Assembly (NCBI GenBank): GCA_021296255.1
Contig: JAGWAU010000005.1
Coordinates: forward strand, 34,192 to 98,191
From: Alphaproteobacteria bacterium
GTDB lineage: Bacteria > Pseudomonadota > Alphaproteobacteria > UBA2966
DNA: 64,000 bases
Reading direction: 5' to 3'
Shown here: positions 56,945 through 64,000 of the stretch, one piece after another
Position numbering within the stretch: the stretch's first letter is position 1
Layout of the letters: each line of letters begins with the position of its first letter
The notes under the pieces: generated by a model
Told to the model about the DNA's origin: nothing
Databases searched by the model: none
The model's input: the letters and a program-made list of their open reading frames with translations, nothing else
Position numbers and translations under genes: made by a program

Positions 56945-57397
56945 CAATCCAACACCTCCAAACATCCAACGCGGACTCTGAAAAAGAAACAATCGTGTAG
57001 GACCCGCGCCACCTGCGAGCCCCGAGACCTAATCCCAATGCCGAGCCGAATACTTTATTTGTTTTGATGAATAGCTGAAATACACGTCAGGCACACCTCA
57101 ATACTCGGACAATACAAAACATTGACCGCTCAGAACGGATGAATTTTTGCCGACGACTTACTATTGAGTGGCGCCCCGTCCGACCCTGAGAGTAATTCCA
57201 TTGAAACAGAGAGGCAATAGCGGCACACCGACTCGATCAAAAAAATGCATCCACGTCGGTCTCGGTTTGTCCTCCGCTACCATATCTAGGCGTGGTCTCC
57301 CGGATGTGACGAGGATACTTCCGTAGCCGATGTCGAAGCGCATGCCGTCGGTCGCAGGAGCCCACCCGGAGGCGAATTCGTCGGCTCGCGCCTAGAA
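56945..57397. other. 453-base gene-free region between rpsT terminator and rhodanese-dnaA
   Basis: It is AT-richer than its surroundings, especially 57040-57140. It must contain the promoter of rhodanese-dnaA, but no clear -35/-10 pair stood out. No consensus DnaA box was found by eye. A 60-codon frame at 57161-57343 has no family features. It could be a dnaA regulatory region or part of an origin with non-canonical boxes. Confidence 0.5.
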
Positions 57398-57399
57398 TC

Positions 57400-57422
57400 A
57401 AAAACGCCCCGCGAGGGGACGT
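57400..57422 (-). terminator. rho-independent terminator of rpsT
   Basis: On the minus strand ACG-T-CCCC-TCGC-GGGG-CGT forms a GC-rich hairpin (one bulged base) followed immediately by a run of five T. It lies 37 bases after the rpsT stop codon. Confidence 0.75.
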
Positions 57423-57459
57423 GACATTGGTGCGGTGAGGAGATGGACCGTCGAAACGC

Positions 57460-57726
57460 TCAGGCGTTCATCGCCTTCACACGTGCGGACAATCGGGAAA
57501 TCTTCCGGGAGCCCGTATTTTTCTTGATGATCCCCGCCTTCACACCGCGCATGACTTCCGGCTCCGCAGCCCGCAACGCCGCCCGTGCGGCCTCTTGATC
57601 GCCCCCTGAAATAGCTTCCTCGACCTTTCGCAAATGAGTACGGACGCGGCTACGGCGAGCCATGTTGATCGCTTGACGGCGACCGTTTCTGCGGATGCGC
57701 TTCCTGGCCGATTTATGATGCGCCAT
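57460..57726 (-). CDS. rpsT: 30S ribosomal protein S20
   Basis: This 88-residue, highly basic 16S rRNA-binding protein reads '[20 protein letters not shown]' at the start and '[19 protein letters not shown]' near the end, both S20 hallmarks. The ATG at 57726 follows GAGGAGG; the 25 codons upstream in frame are leader. It has a strong promoter (57764-57792) and a terminator, so it is a single-gene unit. The position next to mutM and dnaA is typical of Alphaproteobacteria. Confidence 0.97.
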   Translation of the reverse strand: MAHHKSARKRIRRNGRRQAINMARRSRVRTHLRKVEEAISGGDQEAARAALRAAEPEVMRGVKAGIIKKNTGSRKISRLSARVKAMNA

Positions 57727-57763
57727 CGTGCCTCCTCGTGGCCCCTTGCGGACCGGAACGCGG

Positions 57764-57792
57764 CTTATATCGCCAGGTGTAAACGAGGTCAA
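57764..57792 (-). promoter_or_regulatory. sigma-70 promoter of rpsT
   Basis: TTGACC (57787-57792) and TATAAG (57764-57769), each five of six consensus bases, are separated by exactly 17 bases on the minus strand. The leader to the rpsT ATG is about 30 bases. It is the best -35/-10 pair in the window. Confidence 0.75.
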
Positions 57793-57816
57793 CCGTTCCA
57801 ACCCCCGGGCAAACTT

Positions 57817-58593
57817 CTATCTCTGTTTGAATTCAGGTTTACGCTTCTCGACGAAGGCCATCATCCCCTCCTTTTGATCGTCGGTGGCGAATGCCGAATG
57901 AAACAGCCGCCGCTCAAATCGAATTCCCTCGGCCAGGGTGGTCTCAAAGGCGCGACCCACGGACTCCTTTGCCATCATGACACTAGGCAACGAGTATGCG
58001 GCAATCTCATCGGCAACTTTCAAGGCCTCTTCCAACAGGGTTTCGGTCGGCACGATTCGGCTGACAAGGCCCGCGCGCTCGGCTTCCTCTGCATCCATCA
58101 TGCGTCCGGTCAATACCAGATCCATTGCCTTCGCCTTGCCGACGGCTTTCGGCAGACGTTGAGTCCCTCCGGAACCCGGCAGGATCCCAAGCTTTATTTC
58201 CGGTTGTCCGAATTTCGCGTTGTCCGCCGCGACAAGAATGTCGCACATCATTGCCAGTTCGCACCCGCCCCCTAGGGCAAACCCCGCGACGGCCGCGATG
58301 GTTGGTTTGCGGCACCGAGACACCCTCTCCCAATCGCGGGTGACGAAGTCTTCCTTGTAGGCATCCATGTATGACTTTGACTGCATTTCCTTGATGTCGG
58401 CCCCAGCCGCGAAGGCTTTCTCGTTGCCAGTGACGACGATGACATGGATCGCGGGGTCGTCCTCGAACGACTCCACCGCTCGAGAAAGTTCCTTCATCAG
58501 CGGCGTACTCAACGCGTTCAGGGCGTCCGGACGATTGAGTGTGATCACACCCACGGCCTCGCGGGCCTCGACGAGAATGTTCTCGAACGTCAT
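57817..58593 (-). CDS. enoyl-CoA hydratase (short-chain, crotonase)
   Basis: A canonical crotonase of 258 residues from the ATG at 58593 ([10 protein letters not shown]), behind AGGAAGG. Oxyanion hole '[10 protein letters not shown]', '[19 protein letters not shown]' with the first catalytic Glu, and '[20 protein letters not shown]' with the second are all intact. It hydrates 2-trans-enoyl-CoA in beta-oxidation. Unlike the two crotonases at 24-27 kb, its place between rpsT and mutM is a conserved alphaproteobacterial arrangement, so it is probably the housekeeping copy. Confidence 0.94.
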   Translation of the reverse strand: MTFENILVEAREAVGVITLNRPDALNALSTPLMKELSRAVESFEDDPAIHVIVVTGNEKAFAAGADIKEMQSKSYMDAYKEDFVTRDWERVSRCRKPTIAAVAGFALGGGCELAMMCDILVAADNAKFGQPEIKLGILPGSGGTQRLPKAVGKAKAMDLVLTGRMMDAEEAERAGLVSRIVPTETLLEEALKVADEIAAYSLPSVMMAKESVGRAFETTLAEGIRFERRLFHSAFATDDQKEGMMAFVEKRKPEFKQR

Positions 58594-58627
58594 GATGCAG
58601 CCTTCCTGTTCAGTCACGTCCAACCTG

Positions 58628-59056
58628 TTAATTCGGTGCGATCGTAAACCTGATCTCCGTCATTCCGCCGACAGTCTCGAGGCGATAGCGCAACACCTCC
58701 CCTGATCGCACGAACTCGGCGACCCCCTCCCGATGCCATCCAAGTTCGGGCAAGGTCGACTCGTAGTACGCAACGACCGCGCCACGGAGCACGGTACCCG
58801 CGGCCACGACCTCAACGATACGTCCTTCGGGTTTGTCGAACACCATACCCTCATCCGCGATCTCGAGAAGCCCGGACATGAGGGGCAAATCCTCCACAGT
58901 CGAGAAAAAGGCCGCTTGGGCAAGGAGCCCGCTCATGGCCCCGCCGGCAATGAACGTGCCCAGGGTCAGGCCAACCAACCAGCCCCTCAAACACCGCTTA
59001 GTGATCTTCCTCACCTGAACGAGCACCTTGTGCGTTAACGCTGCCGCGTCGGACAA
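58628..59056 (-). CDS. conserved hypothetical membrane-anchored protein
   Basis: Up to 142 residues with one hydrophobic segment near residues 25-48 ('[20 protein letters not shown]'), then a compact alpha/beta part ('[22 protein letters not shown]', '[18 protein letters not shown]'). I do not recognise the family; the last part resembles small periplasmic domains built from two strands and a helix. The start is uncertain: a TTG at 59056 overlaps the mutM end by 22 bases, and GTG codons at 59026 and 59014 are alternatives. It lies between mutM and echA on the same strand, so it is probably co-transcribed with them. Confidence 0.65.
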   Translation of the reverse strand: MSDAAALTHKVLVQVRKITKRCLRGWLVGLTLGTFIAGGAMSGLLAQAAFFSTVEDLPLMSGLLEIADEGMVFDKPEGRIVEVVAAGTVLRGAVVAYYESTLPELGWHREGVAEFVRSGEVLRYRLETVGGMTEIRFTIAPN

Positions 59057-59862
59057 TAAAACGTCGAGCGGCCCGATTGCACGAGCCGCTTAATCCCCGA
59101 TTCGCAATCACAATTCGGACAAGGCTCGCCTTCACGGCCATAGACCGCCCAATGATGCTGGAAATATCCGAGCTCACCCGACGTCTGGGCGTAGTCTCGC
59201 AGACTGGAGCCCCCGGCCGAAATCGCCTTTTCGAGAACGGACTTCACCGCCAGTGCCAAGCGCTCGGCACGACGGCCCGAAACCGAGGTCGCCAATCGAC
59301 GTGGAGATATTCGCGCGTGATACAGGGCTTCGCAGGCATAGATGTTGCCCACCCCTGCCATCACGCTCTGGTCCAAGAGAGCCCCTTTGATCGGCATGCG
59401 GCGTCCTTTCAACACGCGGCTCAGGTAAGCGCCATCAAAGCTCGTAGACAGGGGCTCCAGGCCCAATCCCGCGAGGAGAGGATGTGCATCCAGCTCGGTC
59501 TCCCTTGCCAACGTCATCAGACCGAATCGGCGCACGTCGTGCATCACGACATGGGTTCCGTCGTCCGTGCCGATCAACACGTGATCGTGCGGGCCCAAAT
59601 CTGGCGGCCCCTCCGAAATCAACAGGCGGCCGGACATTCCGAGGTGGCAGATCAGAACGGATCCGTCATCCAGGTGCATCAGGATGTACTTGGCTCGCCG
59701 GTCGATGGAGCGGACGTTCCTTCCCATCAATCTCGGCACGAAATCATTCGGAAACGGGATACGCAGGTCAGGGCGCCGAACCTTCACGCGGTCGATTCGC
59801 TTGTCCACGAGTTTGGCGCGGAGGCCCCGGCAAACGGTTTCAACTTCGGGAAGCTCGGGCAT
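59035..59862 (-). CDS. mutM: formamidopyrimidine-DNA glycosylase
   Basis: This enzyme removes 8-oxoguanine and ring-opened purines and nicks the abasic site. The catalytic N-terminal Pro-Glu is in 'MPELPEVETVCRGL' (start at 59862; six codons upstream excluded because Pro2 must be exposed). 'YILMHLDDGSVLICHLGMSG', 'VMHDVRRFG', 'MAGVGNIYACEALYHARISP' and the C-terminal zinc finger '[24 protein letters not shown]' are present. 275 residues. The zinc-finger Cys4 pattern is C-x2-C ... then 'YCPTRQR', where the last Cys appears replaced: the usual CxxCQ end reads C-P-T-R-Q. Confidence 0.95.
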   Translation of the reverse strand: MPELPEVETVCRGLRAKLVDKRIDRVKVRRPDLRIPFPNDFVPRLMGRNVRSIDRRAKYILMHLDDGSVLICHLGMSGRLLISEGPPDLGPHDHVLIGTDDGTHVVMHDVRRFGLMTLARETELDAHPLLAGLGLEPLSTSFDGAYLSRVLKGRRMPIKGALLDQSVMAGVGNIYACEALYHARISPRRLATSVSGRRAERLALAVKSVLEKAISAGGSSLRDYAQTSGELGYFQHHWAVYGREGEPCPNCDCESGIKRLVQSGRSTFYCPTRQR

Positions 59863-59928
59863 TCTGATTCGTTGCGGCACTCAGGAACGGAGACTGGCGC
59901 AAAGTAGCGTGGTAAATGAGGCTGCGCT

Positions 59929-60720
59929 ATGGTCGCCTGGATGACTCCCAGAGTGGTCGAAAATCCTGCGGATTTCGGGTTTCGAACCGTGAGAATGGCG
60001 GACAAGCCACGCTTGGTTCAGGCCATATTCGACGATGTCGCGACTCGCTACGATCTCATGAATGATCTGATGAGTGCGGGAGTTCATCGCCTTTGGAAAT
60101 CGGCGATGATTGATTGGCTCGCACCCCGGGCACCGGCCCGGTTCCTCGACGTGGCTGGCGGAACCGGTGACGTGGCGTTCAGAATCCTCAATCGCCTGTC
60201 TGCGACCGGTCCGAACGCGACGGGCGACGTTACGGTCACCCTTCTGGATGCGAGCGAGGCCATGCTAGAGACGGGCAGGGATCGGGCGATTGACGCCGGG
60301 ATTCTGCAGGGCCTCCACTGGGTTCGCGGTGACGCGGAGAATCTTCCCGTCGAAGACGTGAGTATCGATTACTACACCATCGCCTTCGGAATCAGGAACG
60401 TCGCGAGGGTCGAGCGGGCCCTGGAAGAGGCATACAGGGTCCTCAAACCGGGGGGGCGGTTCCTGTGCCTCGAATTCAGCCAAGTGCTTCTACCGGCGCT
60501 CGGCGCTGTCTACGACGCCTATTCATTCCGGGTTCTGCCTGTGCTGGGAGAAATCGTCACCAGTAACCGGGAGGCATATCAATACCTGGCCGAGAGCATT
60601 CGCCGCTTCCCCGACCAGCGGAAATTCGCCGCGATGATCGGTGACACGGGCCTGGCCCAGATCAAGGTCCGCAATCTCTCCGGGGGAATTGCAGCGCTTC
60701 ACTCCGCGTGGCGCATCTGA
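59929..60720 (+). CDS. ubiE: demethylmenaquinone/2-methoxy-6-polyprenyl-1,4-benzoquinol methyltransferase
   Basis: This SAM-dependent C-methyltransferase of ubiquinone synthesis has 263 residues. 'FDDVATRYDLMNDLMSAGVHRLWK' is the UbiE N-terminal signature, 'FLDVAGGTGDVAFRI' the SAM loop, 'IAFGIRNV' motif, 'YRVLKPGGRFLCLEFS' motif III, and 'YQYLAESIRRFPDQ' the C-terminal signature. ATG at 59929 or 59941. It diverges from mutM and is followed by ubiB. Confidence 0.96.
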   Translation: MVAWMTPRVVENPADFGFRTVRMADKPRLVQAIFDDVATRYDLMNDLMSAGVHRLWKSAMIDWLAPRAPARFLDVAGGTGDVAFRILNRLSATGPNATGDVTVTLLDASEAMLETGRDRAIDAGILQGLHWVRGDAENLPVEDVSIDYYTIAFGIRNVARVERALEEAYRVLKPGGRFLCLEFSQVLLPALGAVYDAYSFRVLPVLGEIVTSNREAYQYLAESIRRFPDQRKFAAMIGDTGLAQIKVRNLSGGIAALHSAWRI

Positions 60721-60732
60721 GGTGATGTCAGC

Positions 60733-62283
60733 GTGATTCGCGCTGTCCGCAATCTGTTCCGGGTCGTGCGCATTGCAAGGACTCTCTCACGTCACCACGC
60801 CCTGTTCCCTCTTGAAACCCTGCATCTGCCGGCGACAGCCATACAGGTCATCGGCTTTCTGGCTGGACGACCCGCGCCGACGCCCGACCTGCGTCCTGGT
60901 CAGCGCTTGACAGCGGCCCTGCAGGAACTTGGTCCGAGCTTCGTAAAGTTTGGCCAGTCATTGTCAACGCGAGCTGATCTCGTCGGCGAGGACATCGCTG
61001 CCGACCTCGCGGAATTGCAGGACCATTTGCCGCCCTTCCCCACGCCAGAAGCAAGGCAGATCATCGAATCGGAATTCGGTCAGTCGCTCGATGAATTGTT
61101 TTCAGAGTTTGGCGAGGAAGCCGTTGCGGCGGCGTCCATCGCGCAGGTCCACTACGCCGTGACCACGGAAGGCCGCCACGTCGCCGTCAAGGTGCTCCGA
61201 CCCGGCGTAGAGCAGGCGTTCCAGCGAGATCTCGATCTGTTCTATTGGCTCGCCGAGAACATCGAACGCCTGCAGCCGGCTTTCCGTCGGCTGCGGCCGG
61301 TCGACATCGTCCGAACGTTCAACGAATCGGTCGATCTTGAAATGGATCTGAGGCTGGAAGCAGCGGCGGCATCCGAACTCCGCGAACACTTCGAGGATGA
61401 GCCGACGTACCGCGTCCCGGAGATCGACTGGCAGCGAACCCAACGGCAGGTACTGACCGCCGAACGAATCCACGGCGTGTCGATAGATGATCGCGAAGCG
61501 CTGCTGGACGGCGGACACGACCTTGAAGACATCGCCGGCAGGACACTGATCGTCTTCCTAAAGCAAGTATTCCGGGACGGCTTCTTTCATGCGGACATGC
61601 ATGCCGGCAACCTTTTCGTGGACGAGGACGGAAATATCATCGCCGTCGACTTCGGCATCATGGGCCGCCTCGATCGCGAGACGCGACGGTTCGTTGCCGA
61701 ACTGCTGCTTGCCTTTCTCGTCGGCGATTACCGTCGTGCTGCGGAGGTGCATTTCGAGGCGGGATACGTGCCGCGCACCAAGTCCGTCGAAGCGTTCGCC
61801 CAAGCCTGCCGATCGATCGGCGAGCCGATACTGGGCAAGCCCGTCAATGAGATCTCAGTGGCCCGCCTGTTGGCACAACTGTTCCGGATAACCGAGACCT
61901 TCGCGATGCCAACGCAGCCTCAGCTCCTGTTGCTGCAGAAGACCATGATGATGGTCGAAGGCGCCTGTCGCCGGTTGGCACCGGAAGCCAATTTGTGGGA
62001 GCTTTCAAAACCCTTCCTCGATGAGTGGGTGCATGACAATCTCAGCGCCGAAACGCGTGTACGGGATACCCTTGAAGAGGCGGCCGCGACCGTCCGCAGG
62101 ATTCCCGACATGCTGGAGAAAGCCCAAATTGCCGCCGACGTCCTCTCACCGGAGGGAGTCCGCCTGCATCCCGACTCCGAGAGAGCGATAGGTTCTAAAT
62201 TCAGCGGCCGCCGGAATTTCATACAGTTTGTGTTGATTTTCGCGCTCGTTGTCTTCACGCTGGCTATACTGTTCAAACTCTAA
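60733..62283 (+). CDS. ubiB: ubiquinone biosynthesis kinase-like protein UbiB
   Basis: UbiB belongs to the atypical ABC1/ADCK kinase family needed for ubiquinone synthesis. It has 516 residues from GTG 60733, with GAGGTGA upstream. The KxGQ motif is 'PSFVKFGQSLSTRADL', ATP-binding Lys is in 'HVAVKVLRPGV', and the catalytic and metal loops are 'FFHADMHAGNLFVDEDG' and 'IIAVDFGIMGRLD'. A C-terminal membrane helix ('FIQFVLIFALVVFTLAILF') anchors it. It follows ubiE by 12 bases; the pair is an alphaproteobacterial standard. Confidence 0.96.
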   Translation: MIRAVRNLFRVVRIARTLSRHHALFPLETLHLPATAIQVIGFLAGRPAPTPDLRPGQRLTAALQELGPSFVKFGQSLSTRADLVGEDIAADLAELQDHLPPFPTPEARQIIESEFGQSLDELFSEFGEEAVAAASIAQVHYAVTTEGRHVAVKVLRPGVEQAFQRDLDLFYWLAENIERLQPAFRRLRPVDIVRTFNESVDLEMDLRLEAAAASELREHFEDEPTYRVPEIDWQRTQRQVLTAERIHGVSIDDREALLDGGHDLEDIAGRTLIVFLKQVFRDGFFHADMHAGNLFVDEDGNIIAVDFGIMGRLDRETRRFVAELLLAFLVGDYRRAAEVHFEAGYVPRTKSVEAFAQACRSIGEPILGKPVNEISVARLLAQLFRITETFAMPTQPQLLLLQKTMMMVEGACRRLAPEANLWELSKPFLDEWVHDNLSAETRVRDTLEEAAATVRRIPDMLEKAQIAADVLSPEGVRLHPDSERAIGSKFSGRRNFIQFVLIFALVVFTLAILFKL

Positions 62284-62403
62284 CTATAGAGTTGCAAACA
62301 ATTTTCTTGCTGCAGCCTCATCCGTCGACGGATGCGCCTTCAAATTCGAGTGGCACCGAGACCGAAGACCGGGCGACATCGTTGATCCGATAAGAGCGGA
62401 AAC

Positions 62404-63624
62404 ATGCTCGACGAGAGACGCATCTTGCTCATCATTTCGGGCGGCATCGCTGCCTATAAATCGCTAGAGTTCATTCGTCGCCTCAAGGACCGCGGATGCC
62501 AAGTTCGGTGTATCCTCACGGAGGGTGGGGCACAATTCGTCACGCCACTCTCGGTGGCCGCGCTTTCCGGCGAAAAGACCTATACGGATCTGTTCTCGCT
62601 CACCGACGAGGCGGAGATGGGCCACATCCGCCTATCACGCGAAGCGGATCTCGTCGTCGTCGCACCGGCGTCAGCCGACATCCTCGCAAAAATGGCAGGC
62701 GGACTGGCCACCGACCTCGCGACGACGGCCCTGCTCGCGACGGACAAGCCGGTGATGGTCGCGCCCGCGATGAACGTTGAAATGTGGGCGCACCCTGCGA
62801 CCCGACGAAACATCGCTACCTTGCAATCCGATGGGATCCGAATGATCGGACCCGCGGAGGGGGATCTTGCCTGCGGCGAAACCGGGCCCGGGCGTATGGT
62901 CGAAGCCGAGGAGTTGGTTCGAGCCGTGGAACGTCACTTCACGCAAGGCGGGCCGGGCGTCCTTGCGGGGCGCCGGGTTTTGGTGACGTCGGGCCCGACT
63001 CGCGAAGCGATCGACCCTGTGCGCTACATCTCCAATTTCTCGTCGGGAAAACAGGGACACGCAATCGCAGGCGCGTTGGCAAGCCTGGGAGCGGAGACGA
63101 CCCTGGTATCCGGACCGACTCATGAGCCGGACCCTACGGGCGTCACGACGTTTCACGTGGAATCCGCGATGGACATGATGGCGGCCTGCGACGACACACT
63201 GCCGGTTGACGTGGCGGTCTGCGCCGCCGCCGTATCGGACTGGCGGGTCACCACGCGACGCAACCAGAAGATCAAGAAGGACGGCCAATCAGCGCCGGCC
63301 CTCGAACTGACCGAAAATCCCGACATCCTGGCCGCACTTGCCCGACATTCGCGTCACCGTCCGAGCCTTGTCGTGGGCTTCGCGGCCGAAACGGAAAACC
63401 TGATCGACAATGCGAGCGCGAAACGACGCAGGAAGGGTTGCGATTGGATCATCGCCAACGATGTTTCAGCGGAGGCCGGGACTTTCGGCGCGTCGGAGAA
63501 TACCGTCCATCTGATTACCGAGCGTGGCACCGAGGCATGGCCGAAGCTCAGCAAGCTCGACATCGCCAGGCGTCTGGGGGTGGCCATCGCCGAATATCTG
63601 GCCCGAGAAAGGTCGGTGGCGTGA
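62404..63624 (+). CDS. coaBC: bifunctional phosphopantothenoylcysteine decarboxylase / phosphopantothenate-cysteine ligase
   Basis: It performs two steps of coenzyme A synthesis in 406 residues. The N-terminal CoaC flavoprotein shows 'LIISGGIAAYKSLEFIRRL', 'MGHIRLSREADLVVVAPASA' (catalytic His) and 'VAPAMNVEMWAHPA'. The C-terminal CoaB ligase has 'VLVTSGPTREAIDPVRYISN', 'SSGKQGHAIAGAL' and the CTP-binding 'NQKIKKDG'. The stop overlaps a GTG start of the dut reading frame (GTGA), the usual coaBC-dut order. Confidence 0.96.
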   Translation: MLDERRILLIISGGIAAYKSLEFIRRLKDRGCQVRCILTEGGAQFVTPLSVAALSGEKTYTDLFSLTDEAEMGHIRLSREADLVVVAPASADILAKMAGGLATDLATTALLATDKPVMVAPAMNVEMWAHPATRRNIATLQSDGIRMIGPAEGDLACGETGPGRMVEAEELVRAVERHFTQGGPGVLAGRRVLVTSGPTREAIDPVRYISNFSSGKQGHAIAGALASLGAETTLVSGPTHEPDPTGVTTFHVESAMDMMAACDDTLPVDVAVCAAAVSDWRVTTRRNQKIKKDGQSAPALELTENPDILAALARHSRHRPSLVVGFAAETENLIDNASAKRRRKGCDWIIANDVSAEAGTFGASENTVHLITERGTEAWPKLSKLDIARRLGVAIAEYLARERSVA

Positions 63625-64000
63625 ACGCCGTCACCGTCCCGATCCACCGGCTTCCCCATGCCCAAGACCTCAAACTCACAAAATACGCGACCCAGGGCTC
63701 TGCCGCGCACGAATTGTCCGCGGCCTAGGAGTCTGGCTTCCTCGTTCCCACGGGCGTCCGCATCGCCCTTCCGCCGGGTCTCGAAGCCCAGGTCCGCCCG
63801 AGGTCGGGCCTCGCGCTCGATCACGGTCTTACGCTCCTGAACAGTCCCGGCACGATCGACTCGGACTATCTCGGTGAAATCGGGATCATTCTCGCCAACT
63901 TGGGCAGCGAACCGGTAACCATTCAACGCGGGGATCGAATTGCTCAGCTCGTTATCGCACGTTATCTGACCATAGAATGGCAAGAGTCGGACAGCCTTGG
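63621..64000 (+). pseudogene. dut: dUTPase reading frame with in-frame TAG and a degenerate N-terminal part; 3' end beyond window
   Basis: From GTG 63621 (GTGA overlap with coaBC) the frame reads 'VPIHRLPHAQDLKLTKYATQ', then motif-1 region 'GSAAHELSAA', then TAG (63726-63728), then '[19 protein letters not shown]', motif 2 'RPRSGLA', motif 3 '[10 protein letters not shown]' with the catalytic Asp, and motif 4 '[10 protein letters not shown]'. Compared with family members, motif 1 (AGxDLxA) is altered to AAHELSA and about eight codons between it and PTG are missing, in addition to the TAG. No usable restart lies before motif 2. Motifs 2-4 are well preserved. Likely a recent pseudogene; misassembly cannot be excluded. 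Confidence 0.8.

Noticed and set aside
57161-57343. 60-codon minus-strand frame in the rpsT-rhodanese gap
   Set aside because: No ribosome-binding site, no recognisable features, and it lies in a regulatory, AT-richer stretch.

Overview
The window looks like a chromosomal segment of a GC-rich alphaproteobacterium, most likely Rhodospirillales-like. The evidence is gene order and family type: trpFBA-accD-folC, addBA with tsaE/amgK/murU, chvI-chvG-rapZ, a double-length alphaproteobacterial dCTP deaminase, rhodanese-dnaA, dnaN-recF-gyrB, and rpsT-echA-mutM / ubiE-ubiB-coaBC-dut. No phage, insertion sequence, transposase or CRISPR array is visible. One tRNA gene, Arg(CCG), is present.

Layout. 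1-5.4 kb: tryptophan end genes, acetyl-CoA carboxylase beta subunit, folylpolyglutamate synthase and thioredoxin. 5.4-15.5 kb (minus strand): ahcY, then a tightly coupled run tsaE-amgK-murU-addB-addA combining tRNA t6A modification, MurNAc recycling and double-strand-break repair. 15.7-23.8 kb (minus): the ChvI/ChvG two-component system with rapZ directly behind it (no hprK or PTS genes), polA, dCTP deaminase and a small CHCC zinc-finger protein. 24.2-39.1 kb: tRNA-Arg and an accessory catabolic block with crotonases, an acyl/aryl-CoA ligase, a CaiB/BaiF CoA-transferase, several SDRs, a GST, an L-2-hydroxyglutarate-oxidase-like flavoenzyme, an ABM mono-oxygenase, a luciferase-like mono-oxygenase coupled to a serine-less alpha/beta hydrolase, an MBL-fold hydrolase and a sirtuin. 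39.3-49.9 kb: LPS heptose genes hldE-hldD, a PPP-type phosphatase, an ABC-2 exporter, a SYLF protein, SCO1, YcgN, a DHDPS-like aldolase, a YgjP metallopeptidase and a Bcr/CflA-type MFS pump. 50-57.7 kb (minus): gyrB, recF, dnaN, dnaA, rhodanese and rpsT, a replication-initiation neighbourhood. 57.8-64 kb: crotonase, mutM, ubiE, ubiB, coaBC and a damaged dut.

Most distinctive observations. Two otherwise well-conserved genes are each interrupted by an in-frame TAG (an SDR at 30.4 kb and dut at 63.7 kb), and a DUF4170-type gene at 34.1 kb has a good ribosome-binding site but an ATA where its ATG should be. TAG ends normal genes here (accD, folC, trxA), so codon reassignment is not supported; these are pseudogenes, rare recoding, or sequence errors. 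The flavin mono-oxygenase plus hydrolase-without-nucleophile pair, inside an otherwise unassigned oxidative/CoA block, is the best candidate for an undescribed pathway. A recurring local feature is translational coupling through an identical 4-base GTGA stop/start overlap at seven gene junctions.

All assignments are by reading motifs and gene order. No database search was possible.
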